Shown here piece by piece: positions 28,545-36,971 of a stretch of DNA of 64,000 nucleotides. Where the stretch lies: assembly GCA_031253835.1 (NCBI GenBank), contig JAIRVP010000015.1, forward strand, positions 124,001 through 188,000, given 5' to 3'. Below the pieces are notes generated by a model. That model was not told the DNA's origin. It saw only the letters and a program-made list of their open reading frames with translations, and did no database searches. The DNA is from Burkholderia sp. GTDB taxonomy: Bacteria > Pseudomonadota > Gammaproteobacteria > Burkholderiales > Burkholderiaceae. Within the stretch, counting starts at the first letter, position 1, and each line of letters starts with the position of its first letter. A program made the translations under genes and the position numbers.

Positions 28545-29612
28545 TCAGTTCGCGGCCGGTGCGCTCGCGCCGGACGGCGCCGACGATGCGACGGGGTTGG
28601 CGGTGGCCGGTGCGGGCGATGCGCTCGACGGCGCGGCCGCCGATGCGGGTGCGGCGGTGGCGGACGCCGGCGCGGGCACGGCCGATGCCGGCTTGGCGGC
28701 GGCCGGTGCGGGAACGGCGGGCGTCGATGCCGCGGCGGCAGGCGCTGCCGCCGGGCTGGAAGCCGAGGCAGACGCGGGCACGGAACCGGAAGCCGCGGCC
28801 GGTGCGGCAGCCGATGTCGAACCGGACGCCGCTGCCGGCGCGGCAGCACGCATGGCAGCCGGCACGGCGACAGCCGACGCCGCGGCAGGCACGGCATTCG
28901 CACCCGATTCGGGCGCCACGCCCGGTACGGAAAGCGGTACCGGCGCCGCGGGCGGCGTCGGCACGACCGGCGTCGTCATCTTCATCGGTTCGCCTTGCGG
29001 CGTCGGCGCGGGTTCGGGCAGCGGCGTGACGGCTTCCTTCTCGGCGGCCTTCACGGTCGCGCGATCGCGGCGCGCCGGATCGATCTTCAGGAAATGGTCG
29101 ACAAGATTGAAGAAGCGCTCATAGAACACGCCGGCCGGGATCGTCTCGCTCGCGGTCTTGACGAGCGCATCGTCGCTCGACCCGATCGGCAGCGACAGCG
29201 AGCCGAACACGCTCAAGCCCACGCTAGCCGACGTATTCGACTTCTTCAGCGTGTAGCGGTCCTGCACCGCGTTCACGTACGCGATGCTCGACGTGCCGTC
29301 CGCGTTCGCATCCGCGCACACGACGTGAAATTCGATCACGACGTGCATGTCGTTGTTCGGCTGGAAATTCTTGCTGCCGTCGACCGCGTCGTTGCGCGAC
29401 GACGACACCACGTAGCCCTGGCTCAGCAGCGCGCGCCGCGCGGCCTCGCAGGCCGCGTCGGATTTCGAGTGGAACGTATGCGCATACGGGCTGCTCGTCG
29501 CGTCGAACTGTTCCTGCTGGTAGATCGGCTTGGGCGGCGACGAGCACGCCGCCAGCACGGTCGCGGCCGCGAGCGCGCACGAAACGGAAAACAAGCGAAA
29601 TCGGTTGTGCAT
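28545..29612 (-). CDS. DUF2242 lipoprotein with Ala/Pro/Ser-rich tail
   Basis: A 355-residue lipoprotein: signal peptide with lipobox LAAC (acylated Cys23), then the DUF2242 domain (about residues 30-200) with FHSKSDAACEAARRALL, VVSSSRND and a QDRYTLKKS segment. From about residue 210 to the end it is almost only Ala, Pro, Ser and Val in imperfect repeats, a flexible periplasmic linker or wall-spanning tail. The ATG at 29612 is chosen because the signal peptide starts there; an earlier ATG at 29648 adds 12 residues. The function of DUF2242 is unknown. Confidence 0.85.
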   Translation of the reverse strand: MHNRFRLFSVSCALAAATVLAACSSPPKPIYQQEQFDATSSPYAHTFHSKSDAACEAARRALLSQGYVVSSSRNDAVDGSKNFQPNNDMHVVIEFHVVCADANADGTSSIAYVNAVQDRYTLKKSNTSASVGLSVFGSLSLPIGSSDDALVKTASETIPAGVFYERFFNLVDHFLKIDPARRDRATVKAAEKEAVTPLPEPAPTPQGEPMKMTTPVVPTPPAAPVPLSVPGVAPESGANAVPAAASAVAVPAAMRAAAPAAASGSTSAAAPAAASGSVPASASASSPAAAPAAAASTPAVPAPAAAKPASAVPAPASATAAPASAAAPSSASPAPATANPVASSAPSGASAPAAN

Positions 29613-29728
29613 GGCGTCTTTCAGAAGGCTTGGCGAGAGGCTGCGCAATGGCGGTGCCTGGGGTGATGCGCGTGCACATCTCGTAAGGCCGGGGCGCCAT
29701 TATAGTTTCGTTTGATGTCGCGCTTGCT

Positions 29729-30622
29729 TCAGTCGGCCGGCACAACGCGCGCCGCAGCCAGCAATTGCGACGTCAGCGGGTGATGTTCGCCGCGCCGCGA
29801 GCGGATCGCGTGGATTTCCTCGGTCACGTCGCCTGCGCGCCCGAGCCGCCTGAGCCCGCGCAGCAGCGACGCATCGTTTGCGCCGAGTTCGCTGAGCGGA
29901 AACACGCCGAGGCCACGCGCCGCGAACACGGCCATCAGCGCGCTGTCCTCGAATTCCCCGGCCACGCGCGGCACGATCCGTTCGCTTTCCAGCCACAGGT
30001 CGAGGCGTGCGCGCAGCGCCGAATGCGCGGTCGGCAGCAGCACGGGCAACTCGGCGAGGCACTGCGGAAAGCGCTGCCGCGCGGCCGGCGTGACGAGCGC
30101 CGCGGGCCCGTACCAGTCGACCGGCGACGCGACGAGCCGCTCGCTCGTCACGCGCAGGTTCGACCCCGACGGCGCACCCTGGCCGGCCAGCACGAGATCG
30201 AGGTGATGCAGCGCGAGTTCCGCGAGCAGCGCATCGTGCTCGCCGTCGTGGCACAGCAGCCGCAGCGTGGGCGTGTCGAGCACGGGGGCCAGGATCGCGT
30301 GCGCGGCGAGCTTCGAGATGCCATCGGCGAGCCCGACCGCGAGCCGCACGGTCGGCTGGCTGGCCGCCGCGCGCACGTCGTCGGGAATCAGCCGTCCCAT
30401 CTCGAAGATGACCTCCGCCCGCGCAAACGCGGCCTGGCCCGCGTCGGTCATCGTGACGCCGCGCCCGGCCGGGCGCAGTAACTGGTGCCCGAGCGACTTC
30501 TCGAGCTCGCGCACCTGCGCGCTGATCGTCTGCACGGCCATGTCGAGCCGGCCGGCCGCGCGCGCGAAGCCGCCTTCCTTCACGACGACCCAGAAATAGT
30601 ACAGATGTCGGAAATTGAGCAT
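29729..30622 (-). CDS. nhaR: NhaR-like LysR-family regulator
   Basis: A 297-residue LysR protein starting MLNFRHLYYFWVVVKEGGF, the signature opening of NhaR, the sodium-responsive activator of the Na+/H+ antiporter gene nhaA in enterobacteria. The effector domain includes LAVGLADGISKLAAH, also NhaR-like. No nhaA is nearby; instead it diverges from a terC gene at 30731, which is the probable target here. Ion sensing is inferred from family. Confidence 0.86.
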   Translation of the reverse strand: MLNFRHLYYFWVVVKEGGFARAAGRLDMAVQTISAQVRELEKSLGHQLLRPAGRGVTMTDAGQAAFARAEVIFEMGRLIPDDVRAAASQPTVRLAVGLADGISKLAAHAILAPVLDTPTLRLLCHDGEHDALLAELALHHLDLVLAGQGAPSGSNLRVTSERLVASPVDWYGPAALVTPAARQRFPQCLAELPVLLPTAHSALRARLDLWLESERIVPRVAGEFEDSALMAVFAARGLGVFPLSELGANDASLLRGLRRLGRAGDVTEEIHAIRSRRGEHHPLTSQLLAAARVVPAD

Positions 30623-30651
30623 CGGATCGATATATCGTAAAAACCGAACCT

Positions 30652-30674
30652 AAAATCAGATTCTCTCTGATTTT
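30652..30674. promoter_or_regulatory. Perfect inverted repeat AAAATCAGA / TCTGATTTT between nhaR-like and terC genes
   Basis: Nine bases pair perfectly around a TTCTC centre, 30 bases before the LysR start and 57 before terC. The 108-base gap is AT-rich only around this repeat. It is the obvious candidate operator for the NhaR-like protein; no T-run makes a terminator role less likely, and neither gene ends here. Confidence 0.6.
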
Positions 30675-30730
30675 TCCGAAGTTCGGGGCGGCATATCATC
30701 GGGCTTTCCACTTTCGTATCGGCCCATTTC

Positions 30731-31486
30731 ATGGACTACCTGCTGACGCTTGCCGCCGACCCCGCCGTCTGGGCCGCGCTCCTGACGCTCGTCGTGATGG
30801 AAGTCGTGCTCGGCATCGACAACCTGATCTTCATCTCGATCCTCAGCAACAAGCTGCCCGAAGCGCAGCGCGCCCGCACGCAGCGCCTCGGCATCGCGCT
30901 CGCGCTGGTGATGCGCCTGGCGCTGCTCGGCAGCGTCGCGTGGATCGCGAGCCTGACCGAACCCGTGTTCACGCTGTTCGACCATGCGTTCTCGTGGCGC
31001 GACATGATCCTGCTGTCCGGCGGCCTGTTCCTCGTGTGGAAGGCGACCACCGAGATCCATCACCACGTGTCGCACGATGGCGACGGAGCGGGCGGCGCGA
31101 GCGGTGCGGCCGGCCTGACGGTGTGGGCTGCGATCGGCCAGATCGTGATGCTCGACATCGTGTTCTCGATCGACAGCATCGTGACCGCGATCGGCATGAC
31201 CGAGCACATCCCGATCATGTTCGTCGCGGTGATCGTCGCGGTGGCCGTGATGCTGTTCGCCGCGCAGCCGCTGGCACGCTTCATCGACCGCAACCCGACC
31301 ATCGTGATGCTGGCGCTGTCGTTCCTGGTCGTGATCGGCATGACGCTGATCGCCGAAGGTTTCGGGTCGCACGTGCCGAAGGGCTACATCTACGCGGCCA
31401 TGGCGTTCTCGGCATTCGTCGAGGGCATGAACATGCTGGCGCGGCGCGCGAAGGCGAAGCGCGCGGCACACGTGGAAGGCGACTGA
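30731..31486 (+). CDS. terC: TerC-family integral membrane protein
   Basis: A 251-residue membrane protein with about seven helices. The two inverted half-repeats carry the conserved acidic metal-site motifs [12 protein letters not shown] at residues about 23-34 and [12 protein letters not shown] near 142-153. TerC proteins (Alx, MeeY family) export manganese or act in tellurite resistance and metallation of secreted proteins. A histidine-rich loop ([11 protein letters not shown]) separates the halves. Control by the divergent NhaR-like protein is inferred. Confidence 0.9.
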   Translation: MDYLLTLAADPAVWAALLTLVVMEVVLGIDNLIFISILSNKLPEAQRARTQRLGIALALVMRLALLGSVAWIASLTEPVFTLFDHAFSWRDMILLSGGLFLVWKATTEIHHHVSHDGDGAGGASGAAGLTVWAAIGQIVMLDIVFSIDSIVTAIGMTEHIPIMFVAVIVAVAVMLFAAQPLARFIDRNPTIVMLALSFLVVIGMTLIAEGFGSHVPKGYIYAAMAFSAFVEGMNMLARRAKAKRAAHVEGD

Positions 31487-31576
31487 GCCACCGCGCGTGA
31501 CGCCGGCTGCCGCGGCGGCCGGCGCGCGCGCCTCGTACGGAATCCAGACGAAATTCGCATGGAAAGGAGAAGCGCG

Positions 31577-31879
31577 ATGAAATGCCCTGTCTGCAAGACG
31601 CCCGACCTGCTGATGGCCGAGCGCCAGTCGATCGAGATCGACTACTGTCCGACGTGCCGCGGCGTGTGGCTCGATCGCGGCGAGCTCGACAAGCTGATCG
31701 CCCGCGAAACCGGCGATGCGCCGGCCCGCCGCGACGCTGCGCCGACGCAGCACACTGCACCGGCGCAGCGCGGTCGCGACGATGGCTGGGGCCGCGACGG
31801 CCGCTCGCACGACGAGCGTCACCGGCACGACGGCCAGCGTCGCAAGAAGTCGGTGTTCGACCTGTTCGACTTCGATTGA
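31577..31879 (+). CDS. TFIIB-type zinc-ribbon protein
   Basis: A 100-residue protein with an N-terminal zinc ribbon of the zf-TFIIB family: CPVC (Cys3, Cys6) and CPTC (Cys24, Cys27), followed by RGVWLDRGELDKLI, the conserved continuation. The remaining half is a low-complexity, Arg/His/Asp-rich tail ending KKSVFDLFDFD. The ATG at 31577 has AAAGGAGA nine bases upstream. The role is unknown; it lies 90 bases after terC and ends at a strong bidirectional terminator. Confidence 0.85.
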   Translation: MKCPVCKTPDLLMAERQSIEIDYCPTCRGVWLDRGELDKLIARETGDAPARRDAAPTQHTAPAQRGRDDGWGRDGRSHDERHRHDGQRRKKSVFDLFDFD

Positions 31880-31924
31880 ATCCGGATCCGGCGTGCCTGC
31901 ATGCGCGTCGGCCGATTGAGAAAA

Positions 31925-31957
31925 GCCCCGCCCGGATCGCACCGGGCGGGGCTTTTT
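31925..31957. terminator. Bidirectional intrinsic terminator
   Basis: A perfect 11-bp stem GCCCCGCCCGG / CCGGGCGGGGC with loop ATCGCA is flanked by AAAA on the left and TTTTT on the right. It lies between the convergent zinc-ribbon and Hsp20 genes and should stop both. Confidence 0.9.
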
Positions 31958-31999
31958 CACGCGCATCACGTCATGTCACGACACGACTCGCGCCAACGC

Positions 32000-32410
32000 T
32001 TACGCGTTGCCGGCCGTCACGTCGATACGGCGCGGGCGCGTTTCCTCGCGGCGCGGAATCGTCAGCGTCAGCACGCCGTCGCGCAGGTTCGCGTCGATCC
32101 GCGACGTGTCGAGATCGGGACTCAGCACGAACGTGCGGGCATAGCGTGTCCCGCGCACTTCGGCATGCCGCACGCGCAGGTCGGCCGGCGTGTCGATGTG
32201 CGTACCGGCTTCGATCGTCAGCGTGTTGTCGTGCACCTTCACGTCGAGGTTCTCGCGCGGCACGCCGGGCAGGTCGGCCCGCAGCGTGACGCCGCGGCTG
32301 TTCTCGACGATGTCGACGGACGGCGTGAGCGCGGGCCGGCGCGCGGCTTCGGCCGCAGCCGGGTGAACGGTGGTCGTTTGGCGCTCGGCCAGGGTCGGGT
32401 TCGTATTCAT
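32000..32410 (-). CDS. Hsp20 family small heat-shock protein (second of tandem pair)
   Basis: A 136-residue small heat-shock protein. The alpha-crystallin domain spans about residues 35-130 with VDIVENSRGVTLRADLPGV and the late DGVLTLTIPRR segment (hallmark GVLTLTIPR), the region that ends with the I-x-I-like oligomerisation tail. It acts as an ATP-independent holdase for unfolding proteins. The ATG at 32410 follows 16 bases after the first hsp20, so the two are one operon and may form mixed oligomers, like paired IbpA/IbpB or class A/B Hsp20s. Confidence 0.9.
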   Translation of the reverse strand: MNTNPTLAERQTTTVHPAAAEAARRPALTPSVDIVENSRGVTLRADLPGVPRENLDVKVHDNTLTIEAGTHIDTPADLRVRHAEVRGTRYARTFVLSPDLDTSRIDANLRDGVLTLTIPRREETRPRRIDVTAGNA

Positions 32411-32426
32411 GTCGGTATCCTGAAGA

Positions 32427-32867
32427 TTACTGAACGGTGATCGCACGCGGCTTCGACGCTTCGCGCCGGCCGACGCGAATCAGCAGGCAGCCGTTTTCGT
32501 AGCGTGCGCTGACCTGGTCGGGATTCGCGTCGCGCGGCAGTTCGACGACGCGGCGGAACGCGCCGTGAAAGCGCTCCTGCGCATAGGTGCGCACGTCTTC
32601 GCCTTCGGCATGCGGCGCCGGTTTGCGCTCGCCGCTGATCGTCAGCAGGTCCTTGTCGATCGACACGTCGAAGTCGCCCGCGGCCATGCCGGGTGCGAAC
32701 GCAACGATCTCGATGGCTTCGTCGGTGGCGCCGACATTGAGTGCCGGGAACGCACCCGGACGCACCGCGCGGATGCCGGTCGGGCGCTCGCCGAGCAGGC
32801 TGGCCACTTGCCGCTGCACGCGAGCGAATTCGTCGAACAGGTCGTTGCCGAAATGGATACCGCTCAT
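32427..32867 (-). CDS. Hsp20 family small heat-shock protein (first of tandem pair)
   Basis: A 146-residue small heat-shock protein starting MSGIHFGNDLFDEF at an ATG preceded by a perfect AGGAGG. The alpha-crystallin domain covers about residues 45-140, including PALNVGATDEAIEIVAFAPGM (hallmark VGATDEAIEIV) and NGCLLIRVGRRE. The sequence differs strongly from the next gene, so the pair is an old duplication. A sigma32-like promoter and a 5' hairpin lie upstream. Confidence 0.9.
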   Translation of the reverse strand: MSGIHFGNDLFDEFARVQRQVASLLGERPTGIRAVRPGAFPALNVGATDEAIEIVAFAPGMAAGDFDVSIDKDLLTISGERKPAPHAEGEDVRTYAQERFHGAFRRVVELPRDANPDQVSARYENGCLLIRVGRREASKPRAITVQ

Positions 32868-32955
32868 GTTGGTCCTCCTGAACAGGGAACACGGGAGACG
32901 TGACGGCGCGACGCCTGCGGCGGGCGCGACGGGTGGCTCCACTGGATCGAAACGG

Positions 32956-32983
32956 GGGCAGTGCAAGCGATGAAGCACTGCCC
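32956..32983 (-). promoter_or_regulatory. Perfect 9-bp hairpin at the predicted 5' end of the hsp20 mRNA
   Basis: GGGCAGTGC pairs with GCACTGCCC around ten bases, starting a few bases downstream of the expected transcription start and about 90 bases before the first hsp20 start codon. It is not the CIRCE sequence and does not cover the ribosome-binding site, so a ROSE thermometer is unlikely from this element alone; mRNA protection or a repressor site are possible. Confidence 0.5.
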
Positions 32984-32992
32984 GACGACGCG

Positions 32993-33022
32993 TAATTAGT
33001 GGCCGTCATCGCGCATTTCAAG
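32993..33022 (-). promoter_or_regulatory. Sigma32-like heat-shock promoter for the hsp20 operon
   Basis: Minus strand: CTTGAAA (33022-33016), identical to the sigma32 -35 consensus, 13 bases, then CCACTAATTA (33002-32993), which partly matches the CCCCAT-type -10. Spacing is within the sigma32 range. The leader would be about 120 bases. Confidence 0.6.
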
Positions 33023-33113
33023 AGGGAATCTGCAATCTGCATCAACGCATGCGCACGGGATTCGATGCGACAATCGCCGCGAGCTATCTGCAGACCAACC
33101 ACACGGGACAACC

Positions 33114-34031
33114 ATGGACATTCGACGTATCGCGATCGTCGGCGCCGGCGTGATCGGCGCGAGCTGGGCGGCTTTCTATCTGACGCAGGGCTTCGACGTC
33201 GTCGCGACCGATCCGGCGCCGCAAGCCGACGCGCGACTGCGCGACGCGCTGGCCGCGTTTCTCGGCGAGCGGGCCGCCGAACTTTCCGCGCGGCTGTCGT
33301 TCGACGCCGATCTCGTGCGCGCGCTCGACGGCGTCGACTTCGTGCAGGAGAACGGCCCGGAGCGGCTCGACCTGAAGCGCGCGCTGTACCGGCAGATGGA
33401 CGACGTGCTGCCCGCACACGTGCCGATCGCATCGAGCTCGTCGGGCCTGAAGATGTCCGACATCCAGACCGCGTGCGCGAAGCATCCCGAGCGCTGCCTG
33501 ATCGCGCATCCGTTCAATCCGCCGCACCTGATTCCGCTCGTCGAGCTGGTCGGCGGCGACGCGACCGGCCAGGACGTGATCGCGCGCGTGAAGGATTTCT
33601 ACGATGCGCTCGGCAAGCAGACGATCGTCCTGAACAAGGAGATGACCGGCCACGTCGCGAACCGGCTCGCGGCCGCGCTGTTCCGCGAGGTGTATCACCT
33701 CGTCGGCGAAGGCGTCGTGAGCGTCGCCGATGCAGACAAGGCCGTCGCGTGGGGGCCCGGCCTGCGCTGGGGGCTGATGGGGCAGTGCCTGACCTACCAC
33801 CTCGGCGGCGGCGCGGGCGGGATCGCGCACTTCCTCGAACACCTGTCGGGGCCGATCACGAGCTGGTGGGACGACCTCGGCACGCCATCGTTCGATCCGG
33901 ACGTCGATCGCAAGCTGAACGACGAACTGCGCGCGATCCAGGGCGAGCGTTCGATGCAGGAGCTGGCGGCCGAGCGCGACCGTCTGCTCGTCGAGCTGAT
34001 CGACGCGCGGCGCCGCAGTTTCCTGCCCTGA
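33114..34031 (+). CDS. 3-hydroxyacyl-CoA dehydrogenase family NAD-dependent dehydrogenase (carnitine dehydrogenase-like)
   Basis: A 305-residue NAD-dependent dehydrogenase of the 3HCDH superfamily. The N-terminal Rossmann domain starts with IAIVGAGVIGASWAAF; the catalytic-histidine segment HPFNPPHLIPLVELVGG is present near residue 138 and a MTGHVANRLAAALFRE helix begins the C-terminal domain. Length and motif resemble L-carnitine dehydrogenase and lambda-crystallin/L-gulonate dehydrogenase more than the 280-residue HbdH enzymes. It stands alone, convergent with the DUF4148 gene nine bases away, so context does not fix the substrate. Confidence 0.83.
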   Translation: MDIRRIAIVGAGVIGASWAAFYLTQGFDVVATDPAPQADARLRDALAAFLGERAAELSARLSFDADLVRALDGVDFVQENGPERLDLKRALYRQMDDVLPAHVPIASSSSGLKMSDIQTACAKHPERCLIAHPFNPPHLIPLVELVGGDATGQDVIARVKDFYDALGKQTIVLNKEMTGHVANRLAAALFREVYHLVGEGVVSVADADKAVAWGPGLRWGLMGQCLTYHLGGGAGGIAHFLEHLSGPITSWWDDLGTPSFDPDVDRKLNDELRAIQGERSMQELAAERDRLLVELIDARRRSFLP

Positions 34032-34040
34032 CCGCGCGGG

Positions 34041-34319
34041 TTACTGCTGCGATGTCGCCTGCGGTGCGGGCGGCGTTTGCGCGAGCCAGGCGGGGCTCGC
34101 GGCCTGCACGAGTTCGCGGTTGCGCGCACGCGTCGCGGCATTCGGCGGGTAGTTGCTGTCGTTCGTCGGCAGTTCGCCGTCGAGATAGGCCTGCTTGAGC
34201 TGGGCGACGACTTCCGCGCGCGTCAGGCCCTGGGCGGGTGCCGCGGCGTCGGTCTGGGCAAAGGCGGGGGACAGCAGCGCGGCTGCGGCGGTCGCGACGG
34301 CGAATCGCAAAACGTTCAT
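34041..34319 (-). CDS. DUF4148 periplasmic protein
   Basis: A 92-residue exported protein with a signal peptide cleaved after AFA (LLSPAFAQTD) and the DUF4148 pattern GLTRAEVVAQLKQAYLDGELP, short hallmark LTRAEVVAQL, followed by Y-x-P. This family is abundant in Burkholderiales and has no known function. It is a single gene, convergent with the preceding dehydrogenase. Confidence 0.85.
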   Translation of the reverse strand: MNVLRFAVATAAAALLSPAFAQTDAAAPAQGLTRAEVVAQLKQAYLDGELPTNDSNYPPNAATRARNRELVQAASPAWLAQTPPAPQATSQQ

Positions 34320-34485
34320 GGCGGGCTCCGATCAAGGGGACGGGGAACCGGATGCGCGCGGCGATCTGCCGTGCGTTCCGATGGGTCCCATTGTCGCGAG
34401 CGGGTGCTGCGCGGACGATGACGCGTTCCGGGCAAAGCCGTCAGGTGCGGCGCGGCCGTGCAGGCATGCGGCGCGCCCGGTGCGG

Positions 34486-35334
34486 TTACAACTCGGCCGC
34501 CGCCGTGATCAGCGTCGCTTCGAGCGCGAGCGTCGAACGCGACGCGGCCGCCGGCCGGTCGATCACGTATTCGAGTTCGCCGAGTTCGGGCAGCCCCGCG
34601 TCGAGCCGCGCGAGCCCGGCCGGAATCACGTAGCCGGCGAACGCGCTGACGCCGAGCCCCGCGCTCGCCGCCGCACGCAATACCGCGACGCTGCTGCTGA
34701 CCACCGCGATCCGGTACGGCCGCCCGACGGCCTCGAGCGATTCGAGCACGCGGCGGCGCGACACGCTCGGTTCCGGATGCATCGCGAGCGGCAGCACGGT
34801 TTCATGGCCGGTGAGCCGCGATTCGGGGCCGGTGCACCAGTACAGCGGTTCGCTGCGGATCACGCGGCCGCGCCGGCTGCCCGCGATGCGCTTCGCGAAC
34901 ACGAGGTCGTGCCGGCCTTCGTCGAGCGCGTCGAACAGGTCGCCCGACAGCCCGGTCGAGATCGCGAGCTCGACGTCCGGGTTGCGCTGCACGAAGCTCG
35001 CGAGCGCGGCCGTCAGGTGCGCCGACGCGAAATCCTCCGACATCGCGAGCCGCACCTTGCCCGACAGCGGCGGCCCGCAGACCGACGTCACGGCTTCGTC
35101 CATCAGTTCGAGGATGCGCACCGCGTAGCGGAACAGCGCGTCGCCGTGCTGCGACAGGTGCACGTTGCGCGTGTCGCGCTCGAACAGCGGCCGGTCGAGC
35201 AGCTCCTCGAGGCGGCGGATGTGCTGGCTGACGGTCGACTGCGACAGGCTCACGCGCTCGGACGCGGCGGTGAAGCTGCCGGACTGGGCGACGGCGACGA
35301 AGCTGCGCAGCAGCTCGGGCGGTAACGGACGCAT
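34486..35334 (-). CDS. mdcR: LysR-family regulator of the malonate regulon (MdcR-like)
   Basis: A 282-residue LysR protein starting MRPLPPELLRSFVAVAQSGSF at the ATG at 35334; a GTG at 35346 could add four residues. The helix-turn-helix includes SQSTVSQHIRRLEELL. It is divergent from madL and the malonate decarboxylase genes, the standard place of MdcR, which activates them in response to malonate in Klebsiella and Acinetobacter. Assignment rests on context. Confidence 0.82.
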   Translation of the reverse strand: MRPLPPELLRSFVAVAQSGSFTAASERVSLSQSTVSQHIRRLEELLDRPLFERDTRNVHLSQHGDALFRYAVRILELMDEAVTSVCGPPLSGKVRLAMSEDFASAHLTAALASFVQRNPDVELAISTGLSGDLFDALDEGRHDLVFAKRIAGSRRGRVIRSEPLYWCTGPESRLTGHETVLPLAMHPEPSVSRRRVLESLEAVGRPYRIAVVSSSVAVLRAAASAGLGVSAFAGYVIPAGLARLDAGLPELGELEYVIDRPAAASRSTLALEATLITAAAEL

Positions 35335-35662
35335 TGCTAAATCCACTGAATCGGTTTCGACAACTTCATAAATGGCCGGATTGGGCGGCGCTAGTATCGG
35401 AACACGCGCCGGTGCGTGCCCGCAACGGGGCGCACCGGACGCGTAGCCCGCGTCGTGCCGGCGGCTGCATCGTTCAGTCTACGGCATCCGGCGTCCGGCC
35501 CGAAACCGCATCATCCCATCGACCGCCCGAGAACGGGCCCGCCAGACGGGCCGCCGGGCCGCGGCGCACCGCCGCAGGAGACACGTCCGCGCCCGGGACC
35601 GGCGTGCGGGCCCGGTTCCTGCACGCGTCCGGCGCCCGTCACGAAGAGACTGGAGACGACTC
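35335..35662. other. Control region between mdcR-like gene and madL
   Basis: The first 60 bases next to the LysR start are AT-rich (TAAATCCACTGAATC and ACTTCATAAATGG) and should contain both promoters and the LysR site. The remaining 250 bases are GC-rich and hold no convincing open frame; they are probably a long leader of the malonate mRNA. No riboswitch fold was recognised. Confidence 0.5.
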
Positions 35663-36058
35663 ATGATCATCTACGGAACCGCGCTGCTTGCGTTCTGCCA
35701 CCTGGCCGGACTGTTTCTCGGCGACCTGCTCGGCAGCGCGATCGGCGTGAAGACCAACGTCGGCGGCGTCGGCATCGCGATGCTGCTGCTGATCTGCCTG
35801 CGCCTGTGGCTGCACCGGCGCGGCTGGATGCCGAAGGAGACCGAGGCCGGCGTCGGTTTCTGGGGCGCGATGTACATTCCGGTCGTCGTCGCGATGGCCG
35901 CGAACCAGAACGTCGTCGCCGCGCTGAAGGGCGGCCCCGTCGCGCTGCTGGCCGCCGTCGGCGCGGTCGCGATCTGCGCATGCTGCATCGCGGTACTGGT
36001 GCGCACCGGGCGCGACGACACGGCCTTCGCGGGCGTGCCGCAATTCGAAGAACAGTAA
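35663..36058 (+). CDS. madL: Malonate transporter subunit MadL
   Basis: A 131-residue membrane protein with about four helices: MIIYGTALLAFCHLAG, then the conserved VKTNVGGVGIAMLLLI and AMAANQNVVAALKGG. MadL pairs with MadM to import malonate with sodium, as shown in Malonomonas. TGGAGA precedes the ATG. madM starts 11 bases later. Confidence 0.93.
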   Translation: MIIYGTALLAFCHLAGLFLGDLLGSAIGVKTNVGGVGIAMLLLICLRLWLHRRGWMPKETEAGVGFWGAMYIPVVVAMAANQNVVAALKGGPVALLAAVGAVAICACCIAVLVRTGRDDTAFAGVPQFEEQ

Positions 36059-36069
36059 CGGAGGCCGCC

Positions 36070-36837
36070 ATGCTGCAGATGCTCGAAAAAACCGTCGCCC
36101 ACAACGGGCTCGTCGCGTCGTTCGCGCTGGTCGGCCTGATCATGTGGCTGTCGTCGATCGCGTCGCGCAAGCTCACGTTCGGCCGCGTGCACGGCTCCGC
36201 GATCGCGATCGTGATCGGCCTCGCGCTCGCATACGCCGGCGGCGCGTTCACCGGCGGCGAGAAGGGGATCGCCGACGTGCCGCTGTTCGCGGGCGTCGGC
36301 CTGATGGGCGGCGCGATGCTGCGCGATTTCGCGATCGTCGCGACCGCGTTCGAAGTGCAGCCGACCGAGGCGCGCAAGGCCGGGCTCGTCGGCGTCGTGT
36401 CGCTGCTGCTCGGCACCGTGCTGCCGTTCATCGTCGGCGCGTGCATCGCGCGCGCGTTCGGCTACACCGACGCGGTCAGCATGACGACGATCGGCGCGGG
36501 CGCCGTCACCTACATCGTCGGGCCCGTCACCGGCGCGGCGATCGGCGCGAGCTCCGACGTGATCGCGCTGAGCATCGCGACGGGCCTCGTGAAGGCGATC
36601 ATCGTGATGGTCGGCACGCCCGTCGCGGCGAACTTCATGGGCCTGAAGACGCCGCGCTCCGCGATGATCTTCGGCGGCCTCGCGGGCACCGTCAGCGGCG
36701 TGAGCGCGGGGCTCGCCGCGACCGATCGCCGGCTCGTCCCGTACGGCGCGCTGGTCGCGACGTTCCATACGGGCGTCGGCTGCCTGCTCGGCCCGTCGGT
36801 GCTGTACTTCACGACGCGCGCGCTGGTCGGCGCGTAG
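36070..36837 (+). CDS. madM: Malonate transporter subunit MadM
   Basis: A 255-residue membrane protein with about eight helices, matching MadM: AHNGLVASFALVGL at the start, GVGLMGGAMLRDFAIVATAF in the middle, and a C-terminal FHTGVGCLLGPSVLYF. It forms the malonate/sodium symporter with MadL. A hairpin and 134 bases separate it from mdcA. Confidence 0.93.
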   Translation: MLQMLEKTVAHNGLVASFALVGLIMWLSSIASRKLTFGRVHGSAIAIVIGLALAYAGGAFTGGEKGIADVPLFAGVGLMGGAMLRDFAIVATAFEVQPTEARKAGLVGVVSLLLGTVLPFIVGACIARAFGYTDAVSMTTIGAGAVTYIVGPVTGAAIGASSDVIALSIATGLVKAIIVMVGTPVAANFMGLKTPRSAMIFGGLAGTVSGVSAGLAATDRRLVPYGALVATFHTGVGCLLGPSVLYFTTRALVGA

Positions 36838-36850
36838 GCCCCTGCGGTGT

Positions 36851-36868
36851 GGCCCGCGCGTGCGGGCC
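36851..36868 (+). other. Intercistronic hairpin between madM and mdcA
   Basis: GGCCCGC-GCGT-GCGGGCC is a compact stem-loop 13 bases after madM without a T-run. It may reduce read-through or protect the madLM message. A TAGAAT -10-like box lies further on at 36934-36939, so mdcA may also have its own promoter. Confidence 0.4.
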
Positions 36869-36971
36869 GCATCCATCGCGGCGTCCTCTGAGTCGCATTC
36901 GTCAACATCATCAATCGGCGGCGGCGCCGGGCTTAGAATGCCGCTGAACCATCGAAGCGGGAGAACTGTTC

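Noticed and set aside
30623..30730. yybP-ykoY manganese riboswitch before terC
   Set aside because: The 108-base gap is too short and lacks the conserved multi-branch motif; only the inverted repeat is seen.
32956..32983. CIRCE (HrcA) element for the hsp20 operon
   Set aside because: The arms GGGCAGTGC/GCACTGCCC do not match TTAGCACTC/GAGTGCTAA beyond a small core and the loop is ten rather than nine bases.
33114..34031. Link between the hydroxyacyl-CoA-type dehydrogenase and the Hsp20 operon because of shared upstream DNA
   Set aside because: They are merely divergent neighbours; the heat-shock promoter reads only toward hsp20 and no matching element points to the dehydrogenase.
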